Shown here piece by piece: positions 35,093-47,664 of a stretch of 64,000 nt of DNA (the stretch's first letter is position 1; each line of letters starts with the position of its first letter). Under the pieces are notes generated by a model, which saw only the letters and a list, made by a program, of their open reading frames with translations, ran no database searches and was not told where the DNA came from. The stretch comes from Hydractinia symbiolongicarpus. Lineage: Eukaryota; Cnidaria; Hydrozoa; Anthoathecata; Hydractiniidae. The DNA lies in NCBI RefSeq assembly GCF_029227915.1, contig NC_079875.1, positions 20,331,001-20,395,000 on the forward strand, given 5' to 3'. The translations under genes and the position numbers were made by a program.

Positions 35093-37469
35093 GAACCACG
35101 TGATTTACGTGTGAGGCCTTTATTAGACTGCAAAAGGTCATATTACAGCATTTTTAGGACTGTGCACGTAGTTAAGAGTGTTCTAAGGCGACGGCGCTAA
35201 TGAAAACGACTTGGGGCGTTGTAGCCATTGAGACTGGAAGGAATTGTCCAATGGTAACTGGCGCAGGCAGCTGAAACCGCATGATTTACGTGTGCAGCCA
35301 TTATTGGACTGCAAAAGGCCATATTAAGGTCTTTATAGGACTGTGTACGTAGTTAAGAGTGTTCTAAGGCCACGGCGCTAAGGAGAATATAACCTGCGCA
35401 GGCAGATGGAACCACGTGATTTACTTGTGAGGCTTTTATTAGACTGGAAAAGGGCATATTATAGCCTTTGTAGGACGATGCACGTAGTTAAGAGTGTTGC
35501 AAAGCGACGGCGCTAAAAAAAGGACTTGGGACGTTGTACCACATTGAGTCTTGAAGGACTAGTCCAATGGCAACCTTTGCAGACAGGTGAAACCACGTGA
35601 TTGACGTGTGAGGCCTTTATTAGACTGCAAAAGGCCATATTACGGCCTTTATAGGGCTGTGCACGTAGTTAAGAGTGTTCTAAGGCGACGGCACTAATGA
35701 AAACGACTTGGGATGTTGTAGCGCATTGGGACTGGAGCGACTAGTCCAATGATAACCGGCACAGGCAGCTGAAACCACGTGATTTACGTGTGAGGTGTTT
35801 ATAAGACTGCAAAAGGCCATATTACAGCCTTTATAGGACTGTGCACGTAGTTAAGAGTGTTCTAAGGCGACGGCGCTAAGGAGAACCAGTTGGAACGTTG
35901 TACTGCATTGAGACTGGAAGGAATAGTCCAATGGTAAGCTGTGCAGGCTGATGAAACCACGTGATTTACGTGTGAGGCCTTTATTAGACTGCAAAAGGCC
36001 ATTTTGCGGTCTTTATAGGACTGTGCACGTAGTTAAGTGTGTTCTAAGGCCACCACGTTAAGGAGAACTACTTGAAACGTTGTTGTGCATTGAGACTGGA
36101 AGGAATAGTCCAATGGTAACCTGCGCAGGCAGATGGAACCACGTGATTTACGTGTGAGGCCTTTATTAGACTGCAAAAGGTCATATTACAGCATTTTTAG
36201 GACTGTGCACGTAGTTAAGAGTGTTCTAAGGCGACGGCGCTAATGAAAACGACTTGGGGCGTTGTAGTGCATTGAGACTGGAAAGGCTAGTGAATGGTAA
36301 CCGGTGCAGGCAACTCAAACCGCGTGATTTAAGTGTGCGGCCTTTATTAGACTGCAAAAGGCCATAATACGTCTTTGTAGGACGATGCACGTAGTTAAGA
36401 GTGTTCTAAAGCGACGGCGCTAATGAAAACAACTTGGGACGTTGTAGCGCATTGAGACTGGAAGGAATTGTCCAATGGTAACTGGCGCAGGAAACTGAAA
36501 CCGCATGATTTACGTGTGCAGCCATTATTGGACTGCAAAAGGCCATATTAAGTTCTTTATAGGACTGTGTACGTAGTTAAGAGTGTTCTAAGGCCACGGC
36601 GCTAAGGAGAACCAGTTGGAACGTTGTACTGCATTGAGACTGGAAGGAATAGTCCAATGGTAAGCTGTGCAGGCAGATGAAACCGCATGATTTAGGTGTG
36701 CAGCCATTATTGGACTGCAAAAGGCCATATTAAGGTCTTTATAGGACTGTGTACCTAGTTAAGAGTGTTCTAAGGCCACGGCGCTAAGGAGAACCAGTTG
36801 GAACGTTGTACTGCATTGAGACTGGAAGGAATAGTCCAATGGTAACCTGCGCAGGCAGATGGAACCACGTGATTTACGTGTGAGGCCTTTATTAGACTGC
36901 AAAAGGTCATATTACAGCATTTTTAGGACTGTGCACGTAGTTAAGAGTGTTCTAAGGCGGCGGAGCTATTGAAAACGACTTGGGACGTTGAATTGCATTG
37001 AGACTGGAAGGAATAGTCCAATGGTAAGCTGCGCAGGCAGATGAAACCACGTGATTTACGTGTGAGGCCTTTATTAGACTGCAAAAGGCCATATTACAGC
37101 CTTTATAGGGCTGTGCACGTAGTTAAGAGTGTTTTAAGGCGACGGCACTAATGAAAACGACTTGGGATGTTGTAGCGCATTGAGACTGGAACGACTAGTC
37201 CAATGGTAACCTGCGCAGGCAGATGGAACATCGTGATTTACGTGTGAGGTCTTTATTTGACTGCAAAAGGTCATATTACAGCCTTTATAGGACTGTGCAC
37301 GTAGTTAAGAGTGTTCTAAGGCGACGGCACTAATGAAAACGACTTGGGATGTTGTAGCGCTTTGAGACTGGAACGACCAGTCCAATGGTAACCGGCACAT
37401 GCAGCTAAAACCGCGTGATTAAAGTGTGCGGCCTTTATGAGACTGCAAAAGGCCATATTGTCTTTATAG
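35093..37469. repeat. Satellite block with copies about 10.2-10.7 kb downstream
   Basis: About 34757-35270 matches 45482-45995 (offset 10725, marker TATAGAACTG at 34971 and 45696). About 35770-36651 matches 45997-46878 (offset 10227, markers TGAGGTGTTT and TGAATGGTAA). The 498-bp change means that about 35270-35770 has no counterpart in the later copy. At about 35383 a monomer has a large deletion that joins CTAAGGAGAA to TATAACCTGC. About 4 bp are lost at CATATTGTCTTTATAGG near 37460. Confidence 0.75.
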
Positions 37470-40400
37470 GACTGTGCACGTAGTAAGGGGTGTTCTAAGG
37501 CCTCGGCGCTAAGGAGAAATACTTGGAACGTTGTAGCACATTGATACTGGAAAAACTAGTCCAATGGTAACCGGCGCAGACAACTCAAACCGCGTGATTT
37601 AAGTATGCGGCCTTTATTACACCGCAAAAGGCCATACTACGGTCTTTATAGGACTGTGCACGTAGTTAAGAGTGTTCTAAGGCCACGGCGCTAAGGAGAA
37701 CCACTTGGAACGTTGTAGTGCATTGAGACTGGAAGGAATAGTCCATTGGTTCCCTGCGCAGGCAGATAGAACCACGTGATTTGCGTGTGAGGCTATATTA
37801 GACTGCAAAAGGCCATATTACAGCCTTAATAGGACGATGCACGTAGTTAAGAGTGTTCTAAGGCCACAACGTTAAGGAGAACTACTTGGAACGTTGTGGT
37901 GCAATGAGACTGCAAGGAATATAACCTGCGCAGGCAGATGGAACCACGTGAATTACATGTGAGGCTTTTATTAGACTGGAAAAGGGCATATTATAGCCTT
38001 TGTAGGACGATGCACGTAGTTAAGAGTGTTCTAAAGCGACGGAGCTATTGAAAACGACTTGGGACGTTGAATTGCATTGAGACTAGAAGGAATTATCCAA
38101 TGGTAAGCTGCGCAGGCAGATGAAACCACGTGATTTACGTGTGAGGCCTTTATTAGACTGCAAAAGGCCATATTACGGCCTTTATAGGGCTGTGCACGTA
38201 GTTAAGAGTGTTCTAAGGCGACGGCGCTAAGGAGAACCAGTTGGAGCGTTGTACTGCATTGAGACTGGAAGGAATAGTCCAATGGTAAGCTGTGCAGGCA
38301 GATGAAACCACATGATTTACGTGTGAGGCCTTTATTAGACTGCAAAAGGCCATTTTGCGGTCTTTATAGGACTGTGCACGTAGTTAAGTGTGTTCTAAGG
38401 CCACGACGCTAAGGAGAACTACTTGAAACGTTGTTGTGCATTGAGACTGGAAGGAATAGTCCAATGGTAACCTGCGCAGGCAGATGGAACCACGTGATTT
38501 ACGTGTGAGGCCTTTATTAGACTGCAAAAGGTCATATTACAGCATTTCTAGGACTGTGCACGTAGTTAAGAGTGTTCTAAGGCGACGGAGCTATTGAAAA
38601 CAACTTGGGACGTTGAATTGCATTGAGACTGGAAGGAATAGTCCAATGGTAACCTGCGCAGGCAGATGAAACCACGTGATTTACGTGTGAGGCCCTTATT
38701 AGACTGCAAAAGGCCATATTACAGCCTTTATAGGCCTGTGCACGTAGTTAAGAGTGTTCTAAGGCGACGGCACTAATGAAAACGACTTGGGATGTTGTAG
38801 CGCATTGAGACTGGAACGACTAGTCCAATGGTAACCTGCGCAGGCAGATGGAACCTCGTGATTTACGTGTGAGGTCTTTATTTGACTGCAAAAGGTCATA
38901 TTACAGCCTTTATAGGACTGTGCACGTAGTTAAGAGTGTTCTAAGGCGACGGCACTAATGCAAACGACTTGGGATGTTGTAGCGCATTGAGACTGCATCG
39001 ACTAGTCCAATGGTAACCGGCACAGGCAGCTAAAACCGCTTGATTAAAGTGTGCGGCCTTTATGAGACTGCAAAAGGCCATATTACGGTCTTTATAGGAC
39101 GATGCACGTAGTTAAGAGTGTTCTAAGGCCACGGCGCTAAGGAGAACTACTTGGAACGTTGTAGTGCAATGAGACTGGAAGGAATAGTCCAATGGTAACC
39201 TGGGCAGGCAGATGGAACCATGTGATTTACATGTGAGGCTTTTATTAGACTGGAAAAGGGCATATTATAGCCTTTGTAGGACGATGCACGTAGTTAAGAG
39301 TGTTCTAAAGCGACGGCGCTAATGAAAACGACTTGGGTCGTTGTAGCGCATTGAGACTGGAAGGAATAGTAGAATGGTAACCGGCGCAGGCAGCTGAAAC
39401 CGCGTGATTTACGTGTGCGGCCATTATTGGACTGCAAAAGGCCATATTAAGGTCTTTATAGGACTGTGCACGTAGTTAGGAGTGTTCAAAGGCCACGGCG
39501 CTAAGGGGAACTACTTGGAACGTTGTAGCACATTGAGACTGGAAAAACTAGTCCAATGGTAACCGGCGCAGGCAACTCAAACCGCGTGATTTAAGTATGC
39601 GGCCTTTATTACACCGCAAAAGGCCATACTACGGTCTTTATAGGACTGTGCACGTAGTTAAGAGTGTTCTAAGGCCACGGCGCTGAGGAGAACCACTTGG
39701 AACGTTGTAGTGCATTGAGACTGGATGGAATAGTCCATTGGTTCCCTGCGCAGGCAGATAGAACAACGTGATTTGCGTGTGAGGCTATATTAGACCGCAA
39801 AAGGCCATATTACGGTCGTTATAGGCCCGTGCACGTAATTCAGAGTGTTCTAAGGCCACGGCGCTAAGGAGAACCACTTGGAACGTGCTGGTGCATTGGG
39901 ACTGGAACGACTAGTCCAATGATAAAAGGCACAGGCAGCTGAAACCACGTGATTTACGTGTGAGGGGTTTATAAGACTGCAAAAGGCCATATTACAGCCT
40001 TTAATAGGACTGTACACCTAATTAAGAGTGTTCTAAGGCGACGGCGCTAATTGAGACTGGAAAGGCTAGTGCAATGGTAACCGGTGCAGGCAACTCGAAC
40101 CGCGTGATTTAAGTGTGCGGTCTTTATTAGACTGCAAAAGGCCATACTACGGTCTTTGTAGGACGATGCACGTAGTTAAGAGTGTTCTAAGGCGACGGAG
40201 CTATTAAAAACGACTTGGGACGTTGAATTGCATTGATACTGGAACGACTAGTCCAATGGTAACCTGCAAATGCAGCTAAAACCGCATGATTTACGTGTGC
40301 AGACATTATTGGACTGCAAAAGGCCATATTAAGGTCTTTATAGGACTGTGCACGTAGTTAAGAGTGTTCTAAGGCCACGGCGTTAAGGAGAACTAATTGT

Positions 40401-40525
40401 AACGTTGTAGTGCAATGAGACTGCAAGGAATAGTCCAATGGTAACCTGCGCAGGCAGATGGAACCAAGTGATTTACTTGTGAGGCTTTAATTAGACTGGA
40501 AAAGGGCATATTATAGCCTTTGTAG
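37470..40525. repeat. 3056-bp higher-order unit, copy 1
   Basis: The unit opens at GTGCACGTAGTAAGGGGTG (TAGTAAGGGG at 37481), a variant that otherwise recurs only at 40537. Anchors 3056 bp apart include AAGGAATATAACC (37921 and 40977), GATAAAAGGC (39921 and 42977) and the 28-bp deletion (40048 and 43104). About 17 monomer positions are covered, some shortened. Marker order is identical in both copies. No gene is present. Confidence 0.88.
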
Positions 40526-43500
40526 GACTGTGCACGTAGTAAGGGGTGTTCTAAGGCCACGGCGCTAAGGAGAAATACTTGGAACGTTGTAGCACATTGA
40601 TACTGGAAAAACTAGTCCAATGGTAACCGGCGCAGACAACTCAAACCGCGTGATTTAAGTATGCGGCCTTTATTACACCGCAAAAGGCCATACTACGGTC
40701 TTTATAGGACTGTGCACGTAGTTAAGAGTGTTCTAAGGCCACGGCGCTAAGGAGAACCACTTGGAACGTTGTAGTGCATTGAGACTGGAAGGAATAGTCC
40801 ATTGGTTCCCTGCGCAGGCAGATAGAACCACGTGATTTGCGTGTGAGGCTATATTAGACTGCAAAAGGCCATATTACAGCCTTAATAGGACGATGCACGT
40901 AGTTAAGAGTGTTCTAAGGCCACAACGTTAAGGAGAACTACTTGGAACGTTGTAGTGCAATGAGACTGCAAGGAATATAACCTGCGCAGGCAGATGGAAC
41001 CACGTGATTTACATGTGAGGCTTTCATTAGACTGGAAAAGGGCATATTATAGCCTTTGTAGGACGATGCACGTAGTTAAGAGTGTTCTAAAGCGACGGAG
41101 CTATTGAAAACGACTTGGGACGTTGAATTGCATTGAGACTGGAAGGAATTATCCAATGGTAAGCTGCGCAGGCAGATGAAACCACGTGATTTACGTGTGA
41201 GGCCTTTATTAGACTGCAAAAGGCCATATTACAGCCTTTATAGGGCTGTGCACGTAGTTAAGAGTGTTCTAAGGCGACGGCGCTAAGGAGAACCAGTTGG
41301 AGCGTTGTACTGCATTGAGACTGGAAGGAATAGTCCAATGGTAAGCTGTGCAGGCAGATGAAACCACATGATTTACGTGTGAGGCCTTTATTAGACTGCA
41401 AAAGGCCATTTTGCGGTCTTTATAGGACTGTGCACGTAGTTAAGTGTGTTCTAAGGCCACGACGCTAAGGAGAACTACTTGAAACGTTGTTGTGCATTGA
41501 GACTGGAAGGAATAGTCCAATGGTAACCTGCGCAGGCAGATGGAACCACGTGATTTACGTGTGAGGCCTTTATTAGACTGCAAAAGGTCATATTACAGCA
41601 TTTTTAGGACTGTGCACGTAGTTAAGAGTGTTCTAAGGCGACGGAGCTATTGAAAACGACTTGGGACGTTGAATTGCATTGAGACTGGAAGGAATAGTCC
41701 AATGGTAACCTGCGCAGGCAGATGAAACCACGTGATTTACGTGTGAGGCCCTTATTAGACTGCAAAAAGCCATATTACAGCCTTTATAGGCCTGTGCACG
41801 TAGTTAAGAGTGTTCTAAGGCGACGGCACTAATGAAAAAGACTTGGGATGTTGTAGCGCATTGAGACTGGAACGACTAGTCCAATGGTAACCTGCGCAGG
41901 CAGATGGAACCTCGTGATTTACGTGTGAGGTCTTTATTTGACTGCAAAAGGTCATATTACAGCCTTTATAGGACTGTGCACGTAGTTAAGAGTGTTCTAA
42001 GGCGACGGCACTAATGCAAACGACTTGGGATGTTGTAGCGCATTGAGACTGCATCTACTAGTCCAATGGTAACCGGCACAGGCAGCTAAAACCGCTTGAT
42101 TAAAGTGTGCGGCCTTTATGAGACTGCAAAAGGCCATATTACGGTCTTTATAGGACGATGCACGTAGTTAAGAGTGTTCTAAGGCCACGGCGCTAAGGAG
42201 AACTACTTGGAACGTTGTAGTGCAATGAGACTGGAAGGAATAGTCCAATGGTAACCTGGGCAGGCAGATGGAACCATGTGAATTACATGTGAGGCTTTTA
42301 TTAGACTGGAAAAGGGCATAATATAGCCTTTGTAGGACGATGCACGTAGTTAAGAGTGTTCTAAAGCGACGGCGCTAATGAAAACGACTTGGGTCGTTGT
42401 AGCGCATTGAGACTGGAAGGAATAGTAGAATGGTAACCGGCGCAGGCAGCTGAAACCGCGTGATTTACGTGTGCGGCCATAATTGGACTGCAAAAGGCCA
42501 TATTAAGGTCTTTATAGGACTGTGCACGTAGTTAGGAGTGTTCAAAGGCCACGGCGCTAAGGGGAACTACTTGGAACGTTGTAGCACATTGAGACTGGAA
42601 AAACTAGTCCAATGGTAACCGGCGCAGGCAACTCAAACCGCGTGATTTAAGTATGCGGCCTTTATTACACCGCGAAAGGCCATACTACGGTCTTTATAGG
42701 ACTGTGCACGTAGTTAAGAGTGTTCTAAGGCCACGGCGCTAAGGAGAACCACTTGGAACGTTGTAGTGCATTGAGACTGGATGGAATAGTCCATTGGTTC
42801 CCTGCGCAGGCAGATAGAACCACGTGATTTGCGTGTGAGGCTATATTAGACCGCAAAAGGCCATATTACGGTCGTTATAGGCCCGTGCACGTAATTCAGA
42901 GTGTTCTAAGGCCACGGCGCTAAGGAGAACCACTTGGAACGTGATGGTGCATTGGGACTGGAACGACTAGTCCAATGATAAAAGGCACAGGCAGCTGAAA
43001 CCACGTGATTTACGTGTGAGGGGTTTATAAGACTGCAAAAGGCCATATTACAGCCTTTAATAGGACTGTGCACCTAATTAAGAGTGTTCTAAGGCGACGG
43101 CGCTAATTGAGACTGGAAAGGCTAGTGCAATGGTAACCGGTGCAGGCAACTCGAACCGCGTGATTTAAGTGTGGGGTCTTTATTAGACTGCAAAAGGCCA
43201 TACTACGGTCTTTGTAGGACGATGCACGTAGTTAAGAGTGTTCTAAGGCGACGGAGCTATTAAAAAAGACTTGGGACGTTGAATTGCATTGATACTGGAA
43301 CGACTAGTCCAATGGTAACCTGCAAATGCAGCTAAAACCGCATGATTTACGTGTGCAGCCATTATTGGACTGCAAAAGGCCATATTAAGGTCTTTATAGG
43401 ACTGTGCACGTAGTTAAGAGTGTTCTAAGGCCACGGCGTTAAGGAGAACTAATTGTAACGTTGTAGTGCAATGAGACTGCAAGGAATAGTCCAATGGTAA

Positions 43501-43581
43501 CCTGCGCAGGCAGATGGAACCAAGTGATTTACTTGTGAGGCTTTAATTAGACTGGAAAAGGGCATATTATAGCCTTTGTAG
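40526..43581. repeat. 3056-bp higher-order unit, copy 2
   Basis: It directly abuts copy 1 and is nearly identical to it by eye. Scattered single-base differences include GGCTTTCATTAG near 41030, GTGATTAATTACATG-type changes near 42280 and GTGTGGGGTC near 43170. It ends near 43581, where the sequence continues as GGACGATGCACG and not as the GGACTGTGCACGTAGTAAGG that would start a third copy. The close identity indicates a recent duplication. Confidence 0.87.
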
Positions 43582-46500
43582 GACGATGCACGTAGTTAAG
43601 AGTGTTGTAAAGCGACGGCGCTAAAAAAACGACTTGGGACGTTGTACCACATTGAGTCTTGAAGGACTAGTCCAATGGTAACCTTCGCAGACAGGTGAAA
43701 CCACGTGATTTACGTGTGAGGCCTTTATTAGACTGAAAAAGGCCATATTACGGTCGTTATAGGCCCGTGCACGTAATTCAGGAACGACTAGTCCAATGAT
43801 AACCGGCACAGGCAGCTGAAACCACGTGATTTACGTGTGAGGTCTTTATAAGACTGCAAAAGGCCATATTACAGCCTTTATAGGACTGTGCACGTAGTTA
43901 AGAGTGTTCTAAGGCGACGGCGCTAATGAAAACGACTTGGGACGTTGTAGCGCATTGAGACTGGTAAGGCTAGTGCAATGGTAACCGGTGCAGGCAACTC
44001 AAACCGCGTGATTTAAGTGTGCGGCCTTCATTGACTGCAAAAGGCCATACTACGGTCTTTGTAGGACGATGCACGTAGTTAAGAGTGTTCTAAAGCGACG
44101 GCGCTAATGAAAACGACTTGGGACGTTGTAGCGCATTGAGACTGGAGGGAATGGTCCAATGGTAACTGGCGCAGGAAGCTGAAACCGCATGATTTACGTG
44201 TGCAGCCATTATTGGACTGCAAAAGGCCATATTAAGGTCTTTATAGGACTGTGTACGTAGTTAAGAGTGTTCTAAGGCCACGGCGCTAAGGAGAACCAGT
44301 TGGAATGTTGTACTGCATTGAGACTGGAAGGAATAGTCCAATGGTAAGCTGTGCAGGCAGATGAAACCACGTGATTTACGTGTGAGGCCTTTATTAGACT
44401 GCAAAAGCCCATTTTGCGGTCTTTATAGGACTGTGCACGTAGTTAAGTGTGTTCTAAGGCACGACGCTAAGGAGAACTACTTGAAACGTTGTTGTGCATT
44501 GAGACTGGAAGGAATAGTCCAATGGTAACCTGCGCAGGCAGATGGAACCACGTGATTTACGTGTGAGGCCTTTATTAGACTGCAAAAGGTCATATTACAG
44601 CATTTATAGGACTGTGCACGTAGTTAAGAGTGTTCTAAGGCGACGGAGCTATTCAAAACGACTTGGGACGTTGAATTGCATTGAGACTGGAAGGAATAGT
44701 CCAATGGTAAGCTGCGCAGGCAGATGAAACCACGTGATTTACGTGTGAGGCCTTTATTAGACTGCAAAAGGCCATATTACAGCCTTTATAGGGCTGTGCA
44801 CGTAGTTAAGAGTGTTCTAAGGCGACGGCACTAATGAAAACGACTTGGGATGTTGTAGCGCATTGAGACTGGAACGACTAGTCCAATGGTAACCTGCGCA
44901 TGCAGATGGAACCTCGTGATTTACGTGTGAGGTCTTTATTTGACTGCAAAAGGTCATATTACAGCCTTTATAGGACTGTGCACGTAGTTAAGAGTGTTCT
45001 AAGGCGACGGCACTATTGAAAACGACTTGGGATGTTGTAGCGCATTGAGAATGGAACGACTAGTCCAATGGTAACCGGCACAGGCAGCTAAAACCGCGTG
45101 ATTAAAGTGTGCGGCCTTTATGAGACTGCAAAAGGCCATATTAACGTCTTTATAGGACTGTGCACGTAGTTAAGAGTGTTCTAAGGCCACGGGGCTAAAG
45201 AGAACTACTTGGAACGTTGTAGCACATTGAGACTGGAAAAACTAGTCCAATGGTAACGGCGCAGGCAACTCAAACCGAATGATTTAAGTATGCGGCCTTT
45301 ATTACACCGCAAAAGGCCATACTACGGTCTTTATAGGACTGTGCACGTAGTTAAAAGTGTTCTAAGGCGACGGAGCTATTGAAAACGACTTGGGACGTTG
45401 AATTGCATTGAGACTGGAACGACTAGTCCAATGGTAACCTGCAAAAGCTGCTAAAACCGCGTGATTAAAGTGTGCGGCCTTTATTAGACTGCAAAAGGCC
45501 ATATTACAGCCTTTATAGGGCTGTGCACGTAGTTAAGAGTGTTCTAAGGCGACGGCGCTAAGGAGAACCAGTTGGAACGTTGTACTGCATTGAGACTGGA
45601 AGGAATAGTCCAATGGTAAGCTGTGCAGGCAGATGAAACCACGTGATTTACGTGTGAGGCCTTTATTAGACTGCAAAAGGCCATTTTGCGGTCTTTATAG
45701 AACTGTGCACGTAGTTAAGTGTGTTCTAAGGCCACGACGTTAAGGAGAACTACTTGAAACGTTGTTGTGCATTGAGACTGGAAGGAATAGTCCAATGGTA
45801 ACCTGCGCAGGCAGATGGAACCACGTGATTTACGTGTGAGGCCTTTATTAGACTGCAAAAGGTCATATTACAGCATTTTTAGGACTGTGCACGTAGTTAA
45901 GAGTGTTCTAAGGCGACGGCGCTAATGAAAACGACTTGGGGCGTTGTAGCCATTGAGACTGGAAGGAATTGTCCAATGGTAACTGGCGCAGGCAGCTGAA
46001 ACCACGTGATTTACGTGTGAGGTGTTTATAAGACTGCAAAAGGCCATATTACAGCCTTTATAGGACTGTGCACGTAGTTAAGAGTGTTCTAAGGCGACGG
46101 CGCTAAGGAGAACCAGTTGGAACGTTGTACTGCATTGAGACTGGAAGGAATAGTCCAATGGTAAGCTGTGCAGGCAGATGAAACCACGTGATTTACGTGT
46201 GAGGCCTTTATTAGACTGCAAAAGGCCATTTTGCGGTCTTTATAGGACTGTGCACGTAGTTAAGTGTGTTCTAAGGCCACCACGTTAAGGAGAACTACTT
46301 GAAACGTTGTTGTGCATTGAGACTGGAAGGAATAGTCCAATGGTAACCTGCGCAGGCAGATGGAACCACCTGATTTACGTGTGAGGCCTTTATTAGACTG
46401 CAAAAGGTCATATTACAGCATTTTTAGGACTGTGCACGTAGTTAAGAGTGTTCTAAGGCGACGGCGCTAATGAAAACGACTTGGGGCGTTGTAGCGCATT

Positions 46501-47664
46501 GATACTGGAAAGGCTAGTGAATGGTAACCGGTGCAGGCAACTCAAACCGCGTGATTTAAGTGTGCGGCCTTTATTAGACTGCAAAAGGCCATACTACGTC
46601 TTTGTAGGACGATGCACGTAGTTAAGAGTGTTCTAAAGCGACGGCGCTAATGAAAACGACTTGGGACGTTGTAGCGCATTGAGACTGGAAGGAATTGTCC
46701 AATGGTAACTGGCAGAGGCAACTGAAACCGCATGATTTACGTGTGCAGCCATTATTGGACTGCAAAAGGCCATATTAAGGTCTTTATAGGACTGTGTACG
46801 TAGTTAAGAGTGTTCTAAGGCCACGGCGCTAAGGAGAACCAGTTGGAACGTTGTACTGCATTGAGACTGGAAGGAATAGTCCATTGGTTCCCTGCGCAGG
46901 CAGATAGAACCACGTGATTTGCGTGTGAGGCTATATTAGACTGCAAAAGGCCATATTACAGCCTTAATAGGACGATGCACGTAGTTAAGAGTGTTCTAAG
47001 GCCACAACGTTAAGGAGAACTACTTGGAACGTTGTAGTGCAATGAGACTGCAAGGAATATAACCTGCACAGGCAGATGGAACCACGTGATTTACTTGTGA
47101 GGCTTTTATTAGACTGGAAAAGGGCATATTATAGCCTTTGTAGGACGATGCACGTATTTAAGAGTGTTGTAAAGCGACGGCGCTAAAAAAACGACTTGGG
47201 ACATTGTACCACATTGAGTCTTGAAGGACTAGTCCAATGGTAACCTTCGCAGACAGGTGAAACCACGTGATTTACGTGTGAGGCCTTTATTAGACTGCAA
47301 AAGGCCATATTACGGCCTTTATAGGGCTGTGCACGTAGTTAAGAGTGTTCTAAGGCGACGGCACTAATGAAAACGACTTGGGATGTTGTAGCGCATTGGG
47401 ACTGGAACGACTAGTCCAATGATAACCGGCACAGGCAGCTGAAACCACGTGATTTACGTGTGAGTTCTTTATAAGACTGCAAAAGGCCATATTACAGCCT
47501 TTATAGGACTGTGCACGTAGTTAAGAGTGTTCTAAGGCGACGGCGCTAATGAAAACGACTTGGGACGTTGTAGCGCATTGAGACTGGAAAGGCTAGTGCA
47601 ATGGTAACCGGTGCAGGCAACTCAAACCGCGTGATTTAAGTGTGCGGCCTTTATTAGACTGCAA
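43582..47664. repeat. Satellite block related to 49.9-51.1 kb and 34.8-36.7 kb
   Basis: About 43840-44230 matches 49980-50370 (offset 6142). About 44395-45140 matches 50355-51090 (offset 5960). The 182-bp change is one monomer present here only. About 45482-46878 matches the 34757-36651 segment. A deletion of about 60 bp at 43778 joins CACGTAATTCAG to GAACGACTAGTCC. Short reading frames such as 44542-44727 are satellite translations and not genes. Confidence 0.75.
44978..45159 (+). repeat. Representative class B monomer (182 bp)
   Basis: This monomer illustrates class B. It has AAGGCGACGGCACTATTG, then ACGACTTGGGATGTTG, GGAACGACTAGTCCAATGG, and a tail with CAGCTAAAACCGCGTG and ATTAAAGTGTGCGGCC. 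The tail replaces the CACGTG of class A with CGCGTG and ATTTACG with ATTAAAG. The class B centre adds an 8-bp perfect palindrome, GACTAGTC. Differences from class A are spread over the whole monomer, so these are two subfamilies and not a single variable site. Confidence 0.85.
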
